Source of the DNA: an uncultured Coriobacteriaceae bacterium
GTDB taxonomy: Bacteria > Actinomycetota > Coriobacteriia > Coriobacteriales > Eggerthellaceae
Direction: 5' to 3'
Assembly (NCBI GenBank): GCA_902764575.1
Contig: CACWWI010000005.1
Coordinates: 1 to 40,257, forward strand
DNA length: 40,257 nt
The notes under the pieces are model-generated. The model ran no database searches. It worked only from the letters and a program-made list of their open reading frames with translations, and had not been told where the DNA came from. Below, piece after piece: positions 23,897-32,816 of the stretch (within the stretch, counting starts at the first letter, position 1; every line of letters starts with the position of its first letter). A program made the position numbers and the translations under genes.

Positions 23897-25552
23897 TTGA
23901 GGACGTTCCTGGCACATAGGAACGCGCTGTGCCTGTTGCTCCTGTGCGCGCTCGTCCCGTTGGCCATCGCCGGATGCTCGTCCCCCGCCAACTCGGATGC
24001 ATCGCAAGGCGCAGACCAGCAGCTCGACACGTCCCGCTACATCGTCTGCATCGAGGACGAGCCCGACACCGTCGACTTCCAGTGCACGTCCATTCACTAC
24101 ACCGTTGCTACGAACGTGTTCAACCGCCTGGTGGAAACCGAGAGGGCAGCGGGCGAGAGCGCCCGCGTCGCGCCCTCGCTCGCGGAATCATGGGAGGTCT
24201 CCAACGACGGGCGCGTTTACACCTTCCACCTGCGCGAGGGCGTGACGTTCAGCAACGGGTCGCCCCTCACCTCCTCCGACGTGCTCTACACGTTCACGCG
24301 GCTGCTGACGCACCCGAACTCATGCAACACCGACATCGCCGAACCCATCCTGGGGGCATCCCGGCTCATGCGCGGGGAAACGGACCAGCTCGAGGGCTTC
24401 GAGGTGCTCAGCGACCGCGATTTCGCCATAACGCTGGAGCAGCCCTTCGAGGCGTTCCTCGCGTGCCTGTCGATGCCCGGCGCCTCGATCATGGACGAAG
24501 AGACCACGACTGCTGCCGGCGACCGCTTCGGTAAGGACCCCAGCTGCACCGTGGGCACCGGCCCGTTCGTCCTGCAGAAATGGGAGCCCGGCGTGGGAAT
24601 GCTGCTCGCAGCCAACCCGAAGTGCTGGGACGGCGCCCCGCGCTGCGAAGGGGTCGACCTGCGCTTCATCACGGAGCCCGTCGAAGCGCGCACGATGTTC
24701 GAGAACGGGCAGATCGACGTCCTAGACCTAGACGAGGTGGGCAACTCCTCCGAGTTCTTCATCCATGGCGACATCTACCAAGACCGGCTCTACAGGGTGC
24801 AGCGCGTCGCCATCACGTACTTCGCGCTCAACGAATCCATCGCACCGCTCGACGACGTGCGCGTGCGCAAGGCGCTGCAGCTCTCCCTCGACCGCCAGAC
24901 GCTGCTCGCGGCGCTCTACAGCGGCCAAGGCTCGGTCGAGAACGGTATATTCCCCCATGGCTTGTACGGGTTCAACCCCGACCTCCCGGAAATCCCCTAC
25001 GACCCGGACCAAGCCAGGAGGCTGCTCGCGGAAGCCGGGTATCCCGACGGGCTGGACCTCACCATCAGCGTCAAGTCCTCCGCGTCACAGCGCGAGATGA
25101 CCTTGTCGCGACTCGCCGCATCCATGTGGAAGGACGTGGGCGTGCGGGCAACCATCAAGGTCGTCGATGGAAGCGACTGGATGGACCTGCGGACGAGCGG
25201 CAAGCTCGCCTGCTATCCCGCCACGTGGACGGCCGACTACGACGATCCCGACAACTTCATCTACACCTTCTTCGGCAATCGCGAGAACACGACCTTCCGC
25301 AGCCTCTGCTACCCGAACGAGGACGTGATGAGGCGCGTGCGCAACGCGCGGGCGATCACCGACCCCGCCGCGCGGCTCCGGGAGTACCACAACCTGGAGC
25401 AAACCATCGCGCAGGACGACGCTGCATGGATCCCCCTCTACTCGAGGCTTTACCTATACGTGGCCTCGGAGAGGGTCGACAGCATCTACGCCTCGTGGAA
25501 CGGTTCGGTGAAAAACGAGTTCCGCAAGATGGCGCTCAAGGAAACGCCCTAG
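23897..25552 (+). CDS. Family-5 ABC substrate-binding lipoprotein (oligopeptide-type), orphan
   Basis: 551 residues. A signal peptide ends in a lipobox (AIAGCSS, Cys27), so the protein is lipid-anchored outside the membrane. The body is a full DppA/OppA-type fold: SLAESWEVSNDGRVYTFHLR, VTFSNGSPLTSSDVLYTF, TVGTGPFVLQKWEPG, VRVRKALQLSLDRQTLL-like text and WTADYDDPDNFIYTFFG. Members bind peptides, nickel chelates or other solutes. It starts at TTG 23897, six or seven bases after GGGAGG. No permease or ATPase genes adjoin; instead the Cache-GGDEF-EAL gene follows 15 bases later. It may therefore act as a ligand-presenting partner of that sensor. Ligand unknown. Confidence 0.9.
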   Translation: MRTFLAHRNALCLLLLCALVPLAIAGCSSPANSDASQGADQQLDTSRYIVCIEDEPDTVDFQCTSIHYTVATNVFNRLVETERAAGESARVAPSLAESWEVSNDGRVYTFHLREGVTFSNGSPLTSSDVLYTFTRLLTHPNSCNTDIAEPILGASRLMRGETDQLEGFEVLSDRDFAITLEQPFEAFLACLSMPGASIMDEETTTAAGDRFGKDPSCTVGTGPFVLQKWEPGVGMLLAANPKCWDGAPRCEGVDLRFITEPVEARTMFENGQIDVLDLDEVGNSSEFFIHGDIYQDRLYRVQRVAITYFALNESIAPLDDVRVRKALQLSLDRQTLLAALYSGQGSVENGIFPHGLYGFNPDLPEIPYDPDQARRLLAEAGYPDGLDLTISVKSSASQREMTLSRLAASMWKDVGVRATIKVVDGSDWMDLRTSGKLACYPATWTADYDDPDNFIYTFFGNRENTTFRSLCYPNEDVMRRVRNARAITDPAARLREYHNLEQTIAQDDAAWIPLYSRLYLYVASERVDSIYASWNGSVKNEFRKMALKETP

Positions 25553-25567
25553 GCCCGGGAGCAGCGG

Positions 25568-28472
25568 ATGCATTCGATTCGGCTCAAAATAACGGCGATT
25601 CTCGTGGCGGCTGTCCTCGTGGCCGGCCTTTCCGTGTTCCTGGTGGGCTCGTTCACGATCCAGGCCGAAACCGACCGTGAGTCAGTTAAGACGATGAACC
25701 TGGTCGCCCACGACACCCAGCTGTCCCTGGAGGCCTACACGGGCAGCATCGAGCAGTCCGTGGAGCTCATCGGTAACCTCGCGGGCGATACGCTGGACAG
25801 CGTCGAGCTGGTGAGGGGCGGCGTGGTGGGCCCAGCTGCGGTATCGGGGCAGCGGACCCCCGAGCAAGCGGAACGGCTGGATGCCTACCTCTCGCAATAC
25901 TGTGAGAGGATCCTGGAAGTCGCCTCCGTCGTGGCCAGCCACACGCCCGGCATCGTGACGTACTTCTATTGCATCAACCCCGATATCAGCGACACGCAGC
26001 ACGGGTTCTTCTACTCCCGCGCGGGGAAAACCGGTTTCGCCGAGAGGGAGCCGATCGACGTCCGGGAGCTCGACCCGAACGACACGGAGCACACCGCTTG
26101 GTACTACACGACGATCGCGCGCGGGCGCCCCTCGTGGGTTGGGCCCTATAGGGCGCGGCTCCAGGACGATCTGTTGATCGGCTCCTACCTCGTGCCGATC
26201 TACCGCTCGGGCACGCTGATAGGGGTAATCGGAATGGACATCCCCGTGGAGACCCTGGTCGAGCAGGTGAGCTCCGTCAAGGTGTACGACACGGGGTTCG
26301 CCTGCCTGTTGGACCCCGAAGGCCGCATCCTCTACCATCCGGAAAAGGAAGCCGGCACCACGCTCGACCTAGAGGTTAGCCAGAACATCTTCCAGCAGGA
26401 GAACAGCGGCGACACCCTCATCCGCTACACATCCAACGGCGAAGAGCGCCAGTTATCCTTCACCACGCTCGCCAACGGCATGAAGCTCGCCGTTGTCGCA
26501 CCGACCAAGGAGATCAACGCGTCGGCGGCGGCGCTCGGCCGCAACGTCCTGCCCCTCACGGCGCTCATCATCGCCGTCTTCGCGGGGCTCTCCCTGCTGG
26601 CGATGCGCCTGATCACCACACCGCTGGTGCGCCTGACCGCCGCCTCCCAGCGGCTCGCCGCGAAGGACTACGACGTTGAGCTGGACTACACCAGCAAGGA
26701 CGAGGTGGGCGCGCTCACCGATTCGTTCAAGCAGATGCGCGACCAGCTGAAGCAGGACATCGAGGAACTCAACCGCAAGGTGCTCACCGACGACCTGACG
26801 GGGCTTCCCAACCAGCGACATTTCTTCCAGCTGGCAGAAGAGGAGAAGGCGCGCCTGATCGAGGAGGGCAATGAAGCACTTCAACCGGCAGCACGGGTTC
26901 GACGAGGGCGACCAGCTCATCCGCGAGGTGGCGGGCATCCTGGCCAGCGCGTTCGGCGAGCAGTGCGTGGCCCGCTTCGGCCAGGACCACTTCGCCGCCA
27001 TCTCGGACGAAGAGCACGTGGAAGAACTGGCAGCCAACGTCTTCGAGCAGGGCCGTCGCGCGAACAACGGCGTCAACCTGCCCATAAGCGCCGGTATCTA
27101 CCGGTTCAGCATGGAGGACGTGAGCATCGGCGTCGCATGGGACCATGCGAAGTTCGCGGGCGACCAGCGCAACGGCATCTACGAATCGGGCTTCAGCTAC
27201 TTCGACGCCGACATGCTGAAGCAAGTCGAGAACATGCGCTACGTGATCAACCACTTCGACCAGGCGCTCGAGGAGAACTGGATCGTGGTGCACTACCAGC
27301 CCATCGTCCGCGCCATCAACGGCCACGTGTGCGACGAGGAGGCCCTGTCGCGCTGGATCGACCCGACCAGGGGCACGCTCCATCCAGACGATTTCATCCC
27401 GGCGCTCGAGGAAGCTGGCCTCATCTACAAGCTCGACCTGTACGTGGTCGACCGCGTGCTCGAGAAGATCAAGCTTCAGGAGGAATCGGGCCTGACCATC
27501 GTCTCGCACTCCGTCAACCTCTCGCGGTCCGACTTCGAGGTGTGCGACATCGTCGAGGAAATCCGCAGCCGGGTGGATGCTGCGGGCATAGACCGCAGCA
27601 AGATACCGATCGAGATCACCGAGAGCATCATCGGCGCCGACTTCGACTTTATGAAGGAGCAAGTCGAGCGGTTCCAGGCGCTCGGGTTCCCCGTGTGGAT
27701 GGACGACTTCGGAAGCGGCTACTCGTCGCTCGACGTGCTCGAGGACATCAAGTTCGACCTCATCAAATTCAACATGAGCTTCACGCAGAAGATCGGCAAG
27801 AGCGAAGAGGGCCGCATCGTCCTGACGGAGCTCATGAAGATGGCGACGGCGCTGGGCGTAAACACCATCTGCGAGGGCGTGGAGACAGAGGAGCAGAGCA
27901 GGTTCCTCCAGGAAATCGGCTGCTCCAAGCTGCAAGGCTTCCTCTTCAGCAAGGCGCTGCCCCTCGAGGGAATCATCGAGCGCTACAAAGCAGGCATCCA
28001 AATTGGCTACGAGAATCCCGCGGAATCCGAGTATTTCGAGGCCATAGGCAAGGTTAACCTGTACGACCTTGCAATCATCACGGCCGAGGACGTGAACGAG
28101 AACGAGAGCCTGCTCCAGAACGCTTTCAGCACACTGCCCATGGGCGTTATGGAGGTCAAGGGCAACGAGGCCGTCTTCGTGCGGACAAACCAGTCGTACC
28201 GTGAATTCGCCAACCGGTACCTTGGAATCGACTTCTCCGACCAAATGGCGAGCGGCGGTTTCCGCCCCCTCGGTTCGGACTCGCCGTTCACGAAGCTCGT
28301 GCTCGAGTGCTGCGAAACCGGCAACCGGGCGTTCCTCGACGACAAGATGGCCGACGGGTCCGTGGTGCGCTCGTTCATCCGCCGCATTAGGACGAACCCC
28401 GTCACCGGAGCGACCGCCATGGTCGTCGCAATCCTGTCGATCACCTCGCCGTCGCAAGAGCCTTCGGCATAG
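25568..28472 (+). pseudogene. Cache-HAMP-GGDEF-EAL-PAS-like cyclic-di-GMP protein broken by an internal deletion
   Basis: From ATG 25568 the frame encodes a membrane helix, a large double-Cache-type sensor (to ~26500), a second helix (LTALIIAVFAGLSLLAMRLI), HAMP and the start of GGDEF (DDLTGLPNQRHFF). At ~26869 the text jumps from RLIEEGN to KHFNRQHGFDEGD in another frame: the beta-strand normally between them (about 12 residues) is missing, and the shift fits a deletion of 3n+2 bases. Downstream the frame continues through a degenerate GGDEF site (FGQDHF), a complete EAL domain and a PAS-like tail to 28472. The upstream frame runs on out of phase to 28057 as non-homologous text. Sensor and output are therefore uncoupled. 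Confidence 0.8.
26871..28472 (+). CDS. EAL phosphodiesterase fragment with its own ribosome-binding site
   Basis: The downstream half of the broken gene could be translated alone: GAGGAGGG lies directly before ATG 26871. The 533 residues contain the rest of a GGDEF domain (active site FGQDHF, so no diguanylate cyclase activity expected), then an EAL domain with all key motifs: EALSRW, VNLSRSDF, EITES, DDFGSGYSSL and EGVETEEQ. Known chemistry of intact EAL domains is hydrolysis of cyclic-di-GMP to pGpG. The C-terminal ~150 residues (STLPMGVMEVKGNEAVFVR and on) look like a PAS domain. No membrane anchor or sensor would be attached, so the product would be a soluble phosphodiesterase. Confidence 0.65.
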   Translation: MKHFNRQHGFDEGDQLIREVAGILASAFGEQCVARFGQDHFAAISDEEHVEELAANVFEQGRRANNGVNLPISAGIYRFSMEDVSIGVAWDHAKFAGDQRNGIYESGFSYFDADMLKQVENMRYVINHFDQALEENWIVVHYQPIVRAINGHVCDEEALSRWIDPTRGTLHPDDFIPALEEAGLIYKLDLYVVDRVLEKIKLQEESGLTIVSHSVNLSRSDFEVCDIVEEIRSRVDAAGIDRSKIPIEITESIIGADFDFMKEQVERFQALGFPVWMDDFGSGYSSLDVLEDIKFDLIKFNMSFTQKIGKSEEGRIVLTELMKMATALGVNTICEGVETEEQSRFLQEIGCSKLQGFLFSKALPLEGIIERYKAGIQIGYENPAESEYFEAIGKVNLYDLAIITAEDVNENESLLQNAFSTLPMGVMEVKGNEAVFVRTNQSYREFANRYLGIDFSDQMASGGFRPLGSDSPFTKLVLECCETGNRAFLDDKMADGSVVRSFIRRIRTNPVTGATAMVVAILSITSPSQEPSA

Positions 28473-28557
28473 CCCTCTAGTGTCCCGTTTTTGTCCCACA
28501 TCACAGCGCCGCGAAGAGCGACAATGGCGCCGTGATGAAGAGAAACGGAGCACAACC

Positions 28558-28752
28558 ATGAGATGCCTTCATTCCAGCAACGACTACTTCCGCTTCCTCG
28601 ACAACATGGACAGGAACCTCGGCCAACACCCCGACCTCGCCGCGGCGGCGCTCACGCTCGAGTATCCCGCGCTGCGCTTCGAGGAGGCGCGGGCGGTGTT
28701 CTGCGACTGGCGTGCCCATGCGCGCTCGCGCCACGAGGCATCGAGCAGCTGA
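28558..28752 (+). CDS. Small 64-residue hypothetical protein
   Basis: ATG 28558 is preceded by GGAG at a normal distance. The protein begins MRCLHSSNDYFRFLDNMDRN and continues with an Ala/Leu-rich helix and a basic end. It is soluble, has no membrane segment and carries two Cys. Codon use matches its neighbours, and third positions are mainly G or C, which supports real coding. Function unknown. Confidence 0.55.
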   Translation: MRCLHSSNDYFRFLDNMDRNLGQHPDLAAAALTLEYPALRFEEARAVFCDWRAHARSRHEASSS

Positions 28753-28756
28753 ACGG

Positions 28757-29278
28757 CTACGGATGCTGGATGAGAACTTCACCGTCGAGCGATTCGATAC
28801 GAATCGACTTCACGGCGTAGGCGTCCACCTCGATCTTGGCGATCGACGGCGGGTTGCCGCCGCGGGGCCACGACACGGACCCCGGGCACACGACGTATTG
28901 CGCGGGGCGCACTTCCTTGCCCCAGCTGATGTTGGCGATGTGCGTATGGCCATGGACGCACACGTCGGGGATGGGGTCGCCCGGCGCCAGGGCACCCGAC
29001 CCGAACGCGGAGATGCGCACGTCGCGCGGGTAATGCGCCACGAGGAACCGCACGCCGTCGACGGTGAGGCGCGCATACCTGCCCACGTCGGGGCCGTACT
29101 CGGGATAGTCGTTGTTGCCGAGCACGGCGGTCACTGGCGCGAGCGTCTCGAGCTCGCGCAGAATCGCGGGGTCGCAGATGTCGCCGGCGTGGATGATGTG
29201 GTCGCAGTCGGCGAGCGCCTCGTAGGCTGCCAGCGGCAAGCGCCCGTGGGTGTCCGAAAGCACGCCGATCGTGGTCAT
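28757..29278 (-). CDS. Metallophosphoesterase, YfcE/MJ0936 family
   Basis: 173 residues with the complete calcineurin-like metal-binding set: LSDTHG at the N terminus, HAGDICD, LGNNDYPE, VAHYPRD and VHGHTHIAN. This short form hydrolyses phosphodiesters such as bis-pNPP in known members; the physiological substrate is unclear. Its stop lies within a few bases of the convergent small gene's stop, and its start lies 18 bases after the end region of the gene on its right, so both minus-strand genes could be separately transcribed or overlap. Confidence 0.9.
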   Translation of the reverse strand: MTTIGVLSDTHGRLPLAAYEALADCDHIIHAGDICDPAILRELETLAPVTAVLGNNDYPEYGPDVGRYARLTVDGVRFLVAHYPRDVRISAFGSGALAPGDPIPDVCVHGHTHIANISWGKEVRPAQYVVCPGSVSWPRGGNPPSIAKIEVDAYAVKSIRIESLDGEVLIQHP

Positions 29279-29296
29279 GAGCCTAGCCAGCCGCCT

Positions 29297-29740
29297 CTAC
29301 TTGAGCATGCCCTTGGCGAAGCCCACGACGTCGTCGAGGCCGAGGCCGTCGCTCAAGTCGACGCCCGCCATGCCCTTGGCGAAATCGATGTGCGCGAGGT
29401 TCGACAGGATGTCGGTCGGGAGGCCCGCCTGCGCGCCGCTCGATTCGCCCACGCCGCCGAGCAGGCCGCCGAACAGCGACTCGGCCATGGAATGAGCGCT
29501 GCCGCCGTTGTCGGCCAGCATGCCGGAGGCCACGCCGCCGATCTTGCCGAAGTCGACCGACTGGCCGCCCATGAGCGTCGCGAGCGCCGCCATCGCCTCG
29601 CTCACCTCGTCGCGCGATATGTCTTCCTTGCCCGTCGTTTCGCGCATCGCCGAATACGGGTGCTGCGCCAGATGCGCCAGGAAATCGGGGTTGGACTGGA
29701 TGGACTCGACCAGGCCCTTGACGTTATCTTGAGTGGACAT
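29297..29740 (-). CDS. Hypothetical protein, Gly/Ala-rich, 147 residues
   Basis: I do not recognise a family. From MSTQDNVKGLVESIQSNPDF the protein has a helical N-terminal part (to ~60, with SRDEVSEAMAALATLMGG), a Gly/Ser-rich middle (SLFGGLLGGVGESSGAQAG) and a short C-terminal helix. It has no signal peptide or membrane segment. ATG 29740 has GGAGAG upstream and a TATAAT-type promoter ~40 bases away. The frame to 29860 is an unsupported extension through a hairpin. Confidence 0.7.
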   Translation of the reverse strand: MSTQDNVKGLVESIQSNPDFLAHLAQHPYSAMRETTGKEDISRDEVSEAMAALATLMGGQSVDFGKIGGVASGMLADNGGSAHSMAESLFGGLLGGVGESSGAQAGLPTDILSNLAHIDFAKGMAGVDLSDGLGLDDVVGFAKGMLK

Positions 29741-29780
29741 GGGGGCTCTCCTCACTCGACGAACAGATAGATCTGCCTCG

Positions 29781-29808
29781 ATTATAAGCCAACCCCCGCG
29801 CCCGACAA
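29781..29808 (-). promoter_or_regulatory. Promoter of the 29297-29740 gene
   Basis: On the minus strand TTGTCG (29803-29808) and TATAAT (29781-29786) are 16 bases apart, with the -10 about 40 bases ahead of the ATG. Confidence 0.6.
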
Positions 29809-29811
29809 CAA

Positions 29812-29857
29812 GGCAGCGCCCAACGCCTTGCCCGGCGGCATGGCGTTGGGCGCTGCC
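29812..29857 (-). terminator. Long perfect hairpin after the SNF transporter gene
   Basis: A perfect 16-bp stem (29812-29827 with 29842-29857) and 14-base loop start 22 bases beyond the transporter's stop on the minus strand. It is followed by TTGTTGTC, a weak U tract, so it is probably a terminator or an mRNA-stabilising end. Confidence 0.65.
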
Positions 29858-29878
29858 CAAACTACGAGAGATGCCCTG

Positions 29879-31291
29879 TTAAACGACAGGCGGCGCCATC
29901 CAGGTGCTCACAACCGGCACCCAGCCCATGATGAGCACGATGATAATGAGGACCGGGACCACGTACTTCATGTAGACGCGGGTCCACTTGGGGAACTTCG
30001 CGCCCTTGCCGGTGTCGGCCTCGGCCAGGAAGTTCTCCCAGCCCCAGCCCTTCTTGGACGTGCAGAACAGGCAGATGATCAGCGCGCCCAGCGGCAGGAT
30101 GTTGTTCGACAGGATGAAGTCCTCGATGCCCTGGATATCGCCCAGGCCGGGGATCGTGAATCCCGACCACAGGTTGAAGCCGAGCGCGCACGGTATCGAC
30201 AGGATGATGATGGCCACGCCGTTGATGGCGACGGACTTGCCGCGCGACCAACCCCACTGGTCCATGGCGAACGCGATGATGCCCTCGAACACGGCGATGA
30301 TGGTGGAAAGCGCCGCGAAGCTCATGAACACGAAGAACAGCGAGCACCACAGCTGGCCGAGCGGCATCTGCTCGAACACGCTCGGCAGCGTGATGAACAC
30401 GAGGCCGGGGCCCGCGTCGGGCTGCACGCTGAACGCGAAGCAGGCCGGGAAGATGATGAGGCCGGCCATCAGCGCGACGAACGTGTCGAGCGCGCCGATG
30501 CGGATGGACTCGCCGGTGAGCGAGCGCTCCTTGCCGATGTAGCTGCCGAAGATGAGCATGGAACCGATACCAAGCGACATCGTGAAGAACGACTGGCCCA
30601 TGGCCGCGTAGGCCGCCTGCCCGAACGTCCCCAGCTGCTCGCCGAGGTTGTTGCCCGCGAAGAGCTTCCCGAAATCGGGGATGAGGTAGAACGCCAGGCC
30701 CTCGCCTGCGCCCTCGAGCGTGACGGAGCGGATGCAGAGGAGTGCGAGCACCACGAGCAGGCAGATCATCATGACCTTGGTCACGCGCTCGACGCCCTTC
30801 CGCACGCCGGCGGCGCAGCACGCGAGGCCGATGGCGCACACGACGAGCATCCAGAAGATGAGCTCGCCCGGGTTGCCTAGCATGCCGCCGAACACGGCCG
30901 CAACGCCCTCGGCTGACTGGCCGACGAAGGCGCCGCTCGCGCTCTTGTACACGTAGGAGAGCATCCAGCCGGCCACGACGGTGTAGAACATCATGAGCAG
31001 GAACATGCCGCCGTAGCTGAACCATTTCACGATGTGCCACTTCGTGCCCTTGGGTTCAAGCACATCGTACGCGCGCGCCGACGACTTCATCGAGCCGCGG
31101 CCCACGGCGAACTCCATCACCAGGATGGGCAAGCTGAATGCCACCAGGAAGATGATATACATGACGACGAACGCAGCGCCGCCGTACTGACCCGTGATGT
31201 ACGGGAAGCGCCACACGTTCCCCAAGCCGATGGCGCAGCCAGCGCTGATAAGGATGAAGCCCAAACGGCTCCCGAATTTCTCTCGTTCCAT
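29879..31291 (-). CDS. Sodium-dependent transporter, neurotransmitter:sodium symporter (SNF/NSS) family
   Basis: 470 residues with about 11-12 membrane segments. The first helix carries the family signature GCAIGLGNVWRFPYITGQYGG, which forms part of the Na+ and substrate site in LeuT-like proteins. Bacterial members import amino acids such as tryptophan, tyrosine, leucine or alanine with Na+. The ATG at 31291 lies six bases after AAGGGG; the in-frame ATG at 31297 overlaps that site and is less likely. It is a single-gene unit with its own candidate promoter and a strong hairpin at the end. Substrate cannot be read from sequence. Confidence 0.93.
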   Translation of the reverse strand: MEREKFGSRLGFILISAGCAIGLGNVWRFPYITGQYGGAAFVVMYIIFLVAFSLPILVMEFAVGRGSMKSSARAYDVLEPKGTKWHIVKWFSYGGMFLLMMFYTVVAGWMLSYVYKSASGAFVGQSAEGVAAVFGGMLGNPGELIFWMLVVCAIGLACCAAGVRKGVERVTKVMMICLLVVLALLCIRSVTLEGAGEGLAFYLIPDFGKLFAGNNLGEQLGTFGQAAYAAMGQSFFTMSLGIGSMLIFGSYIGKERSLTGESIRIGALDTFVALMAGLIIFPACFAFSVQPDAGPGLVFITLPSVFEQMPLGQLWCSLFFVFMSFAALSTIIAVFEGIIAFAMDQWGWSRGKSVAINGVAIIILSIPCALGFNLWSGFTIPGLGDIQGIEDFILSNNILPLGALIICLFCTSKKGWGWENFLAEADTGKGAKFPKWTRVYMKYVVPVLIIIVLIMGWVPVVSTWMAPPVV

Positions 31292-31323
31292 TGACATCCC
31301 CTTCTTTGGAAACAAACGCAAGC

Positions 31324-31352
31324 ATTGTACTCGTAGTTGCCCCGATAATCTA
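31324..31352 (-). promoter_or_regulatory. Candidate promoter of the SNF transporter
   Basis: On the minus strand TAGATT (31347-31352) and TACAAT (31324-31329) are 17 bases apart, about 30 bases ahead of the start codon. Confidence 0.4.
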
Positions 31353-31451
31353 GACAAAATGGCCGCTACCTTTTGCGACATCGAGCGCACTCTCATTATC
31401 TGAGTCTATTGGACTAAAGTTTTCGAAAAGGTAACGCTTAGGTTTTCTTAC

Positions 31452-31480
31452 TTGTATGCGTACATGTTGAGGCGTATAAA
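31452..31480 (+). promoter_or_regulatory. Promoter of the hsp20 gene
   Basis: TTGTAT (31452-31457) and TATAAA (31475-31480) with a 17-base spacer give a strong vegetative-type promoter and a leader of ~75 bases. A TGTATGCGTACA inverted repeat spans the -35. I see no CIRCE element and no HAIR-type HspR site. Confidence 0.6.
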
Positions 31481-31563
31481 TAAGCCATGCAAAAGGAAAG
31501 CGCGACGATGACCGCCAGTACAAACTCGGGGCGGCCATCACCAAGAGAGGAAGATGATTAGTT

Positions 31564-32004
31564 ATGACCATGATCGTACCGCGTAGAAGCCGCAGCTTGT
31601 TCGACCCCTTCATGAACGACCCGTTCGACGCATTCTTCGGCAACATGCCCGCTCCGCAGGCAACGCCCAACCTGATGCGCACCGACATCAAGGAAACCGA
31701 GGACGGTTTCGAGATCGTCATGGACCTGCCCGGTTTCGACAAGGAGAACGTCGCCGCCGAGCTGAAGGACGGCATTCTGAAGGTCAGCGCCAAGACGACC
31801 TCCGACACCGAGGAGAACACCGGCACCTACCTGCGCCGCGAGCGTTTCACCGGCCAGTGCAGCCGCCAGTTCTACGTCGGCGAGGACATCGAGGAAGCCG
31901 ACATCAAGGCCAAGTTCGACAACGGCACGCTGCAGATCAGCGTTCCGAAGAAGGTCGAGCAGCCGAAGCTCGAGGAATCGCGCACCATCGCGATCGAGGG
32001 CTAG
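31564..32004 (+). CDS. Hsp20/alpha-crystallin family small heat-shock protein
   Basis: 146 residues. The N-terminal arm contains RRSRSLFDPFMNDPFDAFFG. The alpha-crystallin domain (~38-135) has the typical TDIKETEDGFEIVMDLPGF and YLRRERFTGQCSRQFYV, and the GTLQISVPKK ending. It acts as an ATP-independent chaperone that holds unfolding proteins. It has its own promoter and an intrinsic terminator downstream, so it is monocistronic. An AGGAAG site precedes the start; the second ATG (MIVPRRSR) two codons on is also possible. Confidence 0.94.
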   Translation: MTMIVPRRSRSLFDPFMNDPFDAFFGNMPAPQATPNLMRTDIKETEDGFEIVMDLPGFDKENVAAELKDGILKVSAKTTSDTEENTGTYLRRERFTGQCSRQFYVGEDIEEADIKAKFDNGTLQISVPKKVEQPKLEESRTIAIEG

Positions 32005-32106
32005 AACCGCTAACCGGCGGCGGGTCCCTGCAACCCCTCGGGGGCCCGCCGATCCAAGCTCGTTTACCCGTAAGGCTGGTTTCCCCTCCTACCAGCCGAT
32101 TTGAAA

Positions 32107-32145
32107 GGCGCCTGGGTTACTCTCCTCCCGGGCGCCCTCCTTTTT
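32107..32145 (+). terminator. Intrinsic terminator after hsp20
   Basis: The stem GGCGCCTGGG / CCCGGGCGCC with one mismatch closes a short loop and is followed by CTCC and five T. A weaker GC-rich inverted repeat lies just before it near 32020-32050. Confidence 0.75.
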
Positions 32146-32187
32146 ATGAGAGAATCGTCTGCACGGGAAGCCGTTGAAGGGAGCATC

Positions 32188-32787
32188 ATGGACGCACCGA
32201 AACTCGTCGACATCGAGCAAGTGAGCGATGGCTGGATCAAGAAGTACGTCCTCACCTACCAGATGCCCAACGGCTCGATGCACCCCTACGAGGTGGCCTC
32301 CCGCAAATCCCTCGACGACTACCGGGCGCTGCTCGAGCGCAACGCGGCGGGTCTGCCGCCGAAAGGCGCCGACGCCGTCTGCATCGTGGCCCGAACGCCT
32401 GACGATACGCTCTTGATGATCAGGGAGTTCCGCTACCCGCTGAACAGCTGGTGCATCGCGTTTCCCGCGGGGCTCGTCGACGAGGACGAGAGCCTGTTTA
32501 CCTGCGCCGACCGCGAGCTGCGCGAGGAAACCGGATACGGGGTGGTTGAAGGCACGGACGTGCGGCCCCTTCCCCAGGCCGGCTACTCCTCGACGGGCAT
32601 GTCCGACGAAACCGTGCAGGTCGTGTTCGTGGAAGCAGAGAAGGTCGCCGACGCGCACCCCGAACCCAACGAGCTCATCGACGTGTTCGAGTTGCCCATC
32701 GCCGACGTGCGCACGTTCCTCGACGAGAACCAGCTTCCCATAGGCACGCGTGCCCAGCTGATCCTGGAATCGTTTGCCCAGGGTTAG
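32188..32787 (+). CDS. Nudix hydrolase, ADP-ribose pyrophosphatase-like
   Basis: 199 residues. The N-terminal region (YVLTYQMPNGSMHPYEVASR) and MIREFRYPLNSWCIAFPAGL are typical of NudF-like enzymes. The Nudix box follows as GLVDEDESLFTCADRELREE with TGYGV, keeping the catalytic Glu residues. Such enzymes split ADP-ribose or other nucleoside diphosphate derivatives. ATG 32188 has GGGAG six bases upstream; the longer frame begins inside the terminator and is not used. It is transcribed alone between the hsp20 terminator and the convergent isochorismatase-type gene. Confidence 0.9.
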   Translation: MDAPKLVDIEQVSDGWIKKYVLTYQMPNGSMHPYEVASRKSLDDYRALLERNAAGLPPKGADAVCIVARTPDDTLLMIREFRYPLNSWCIAFPAGLVDEDESLFTCADRELREETGYGVVEGTDVRPLPQAGYSSTGMSDETVQVVFVEAEKVADAHPEPNELIDVFELPIADVRTFLDENQLPIGTRAQLILESFAQG

Positions 32788-32816
32788 AGAATTCGATTGA
32801 GCGGCGCAGCGGCGGC

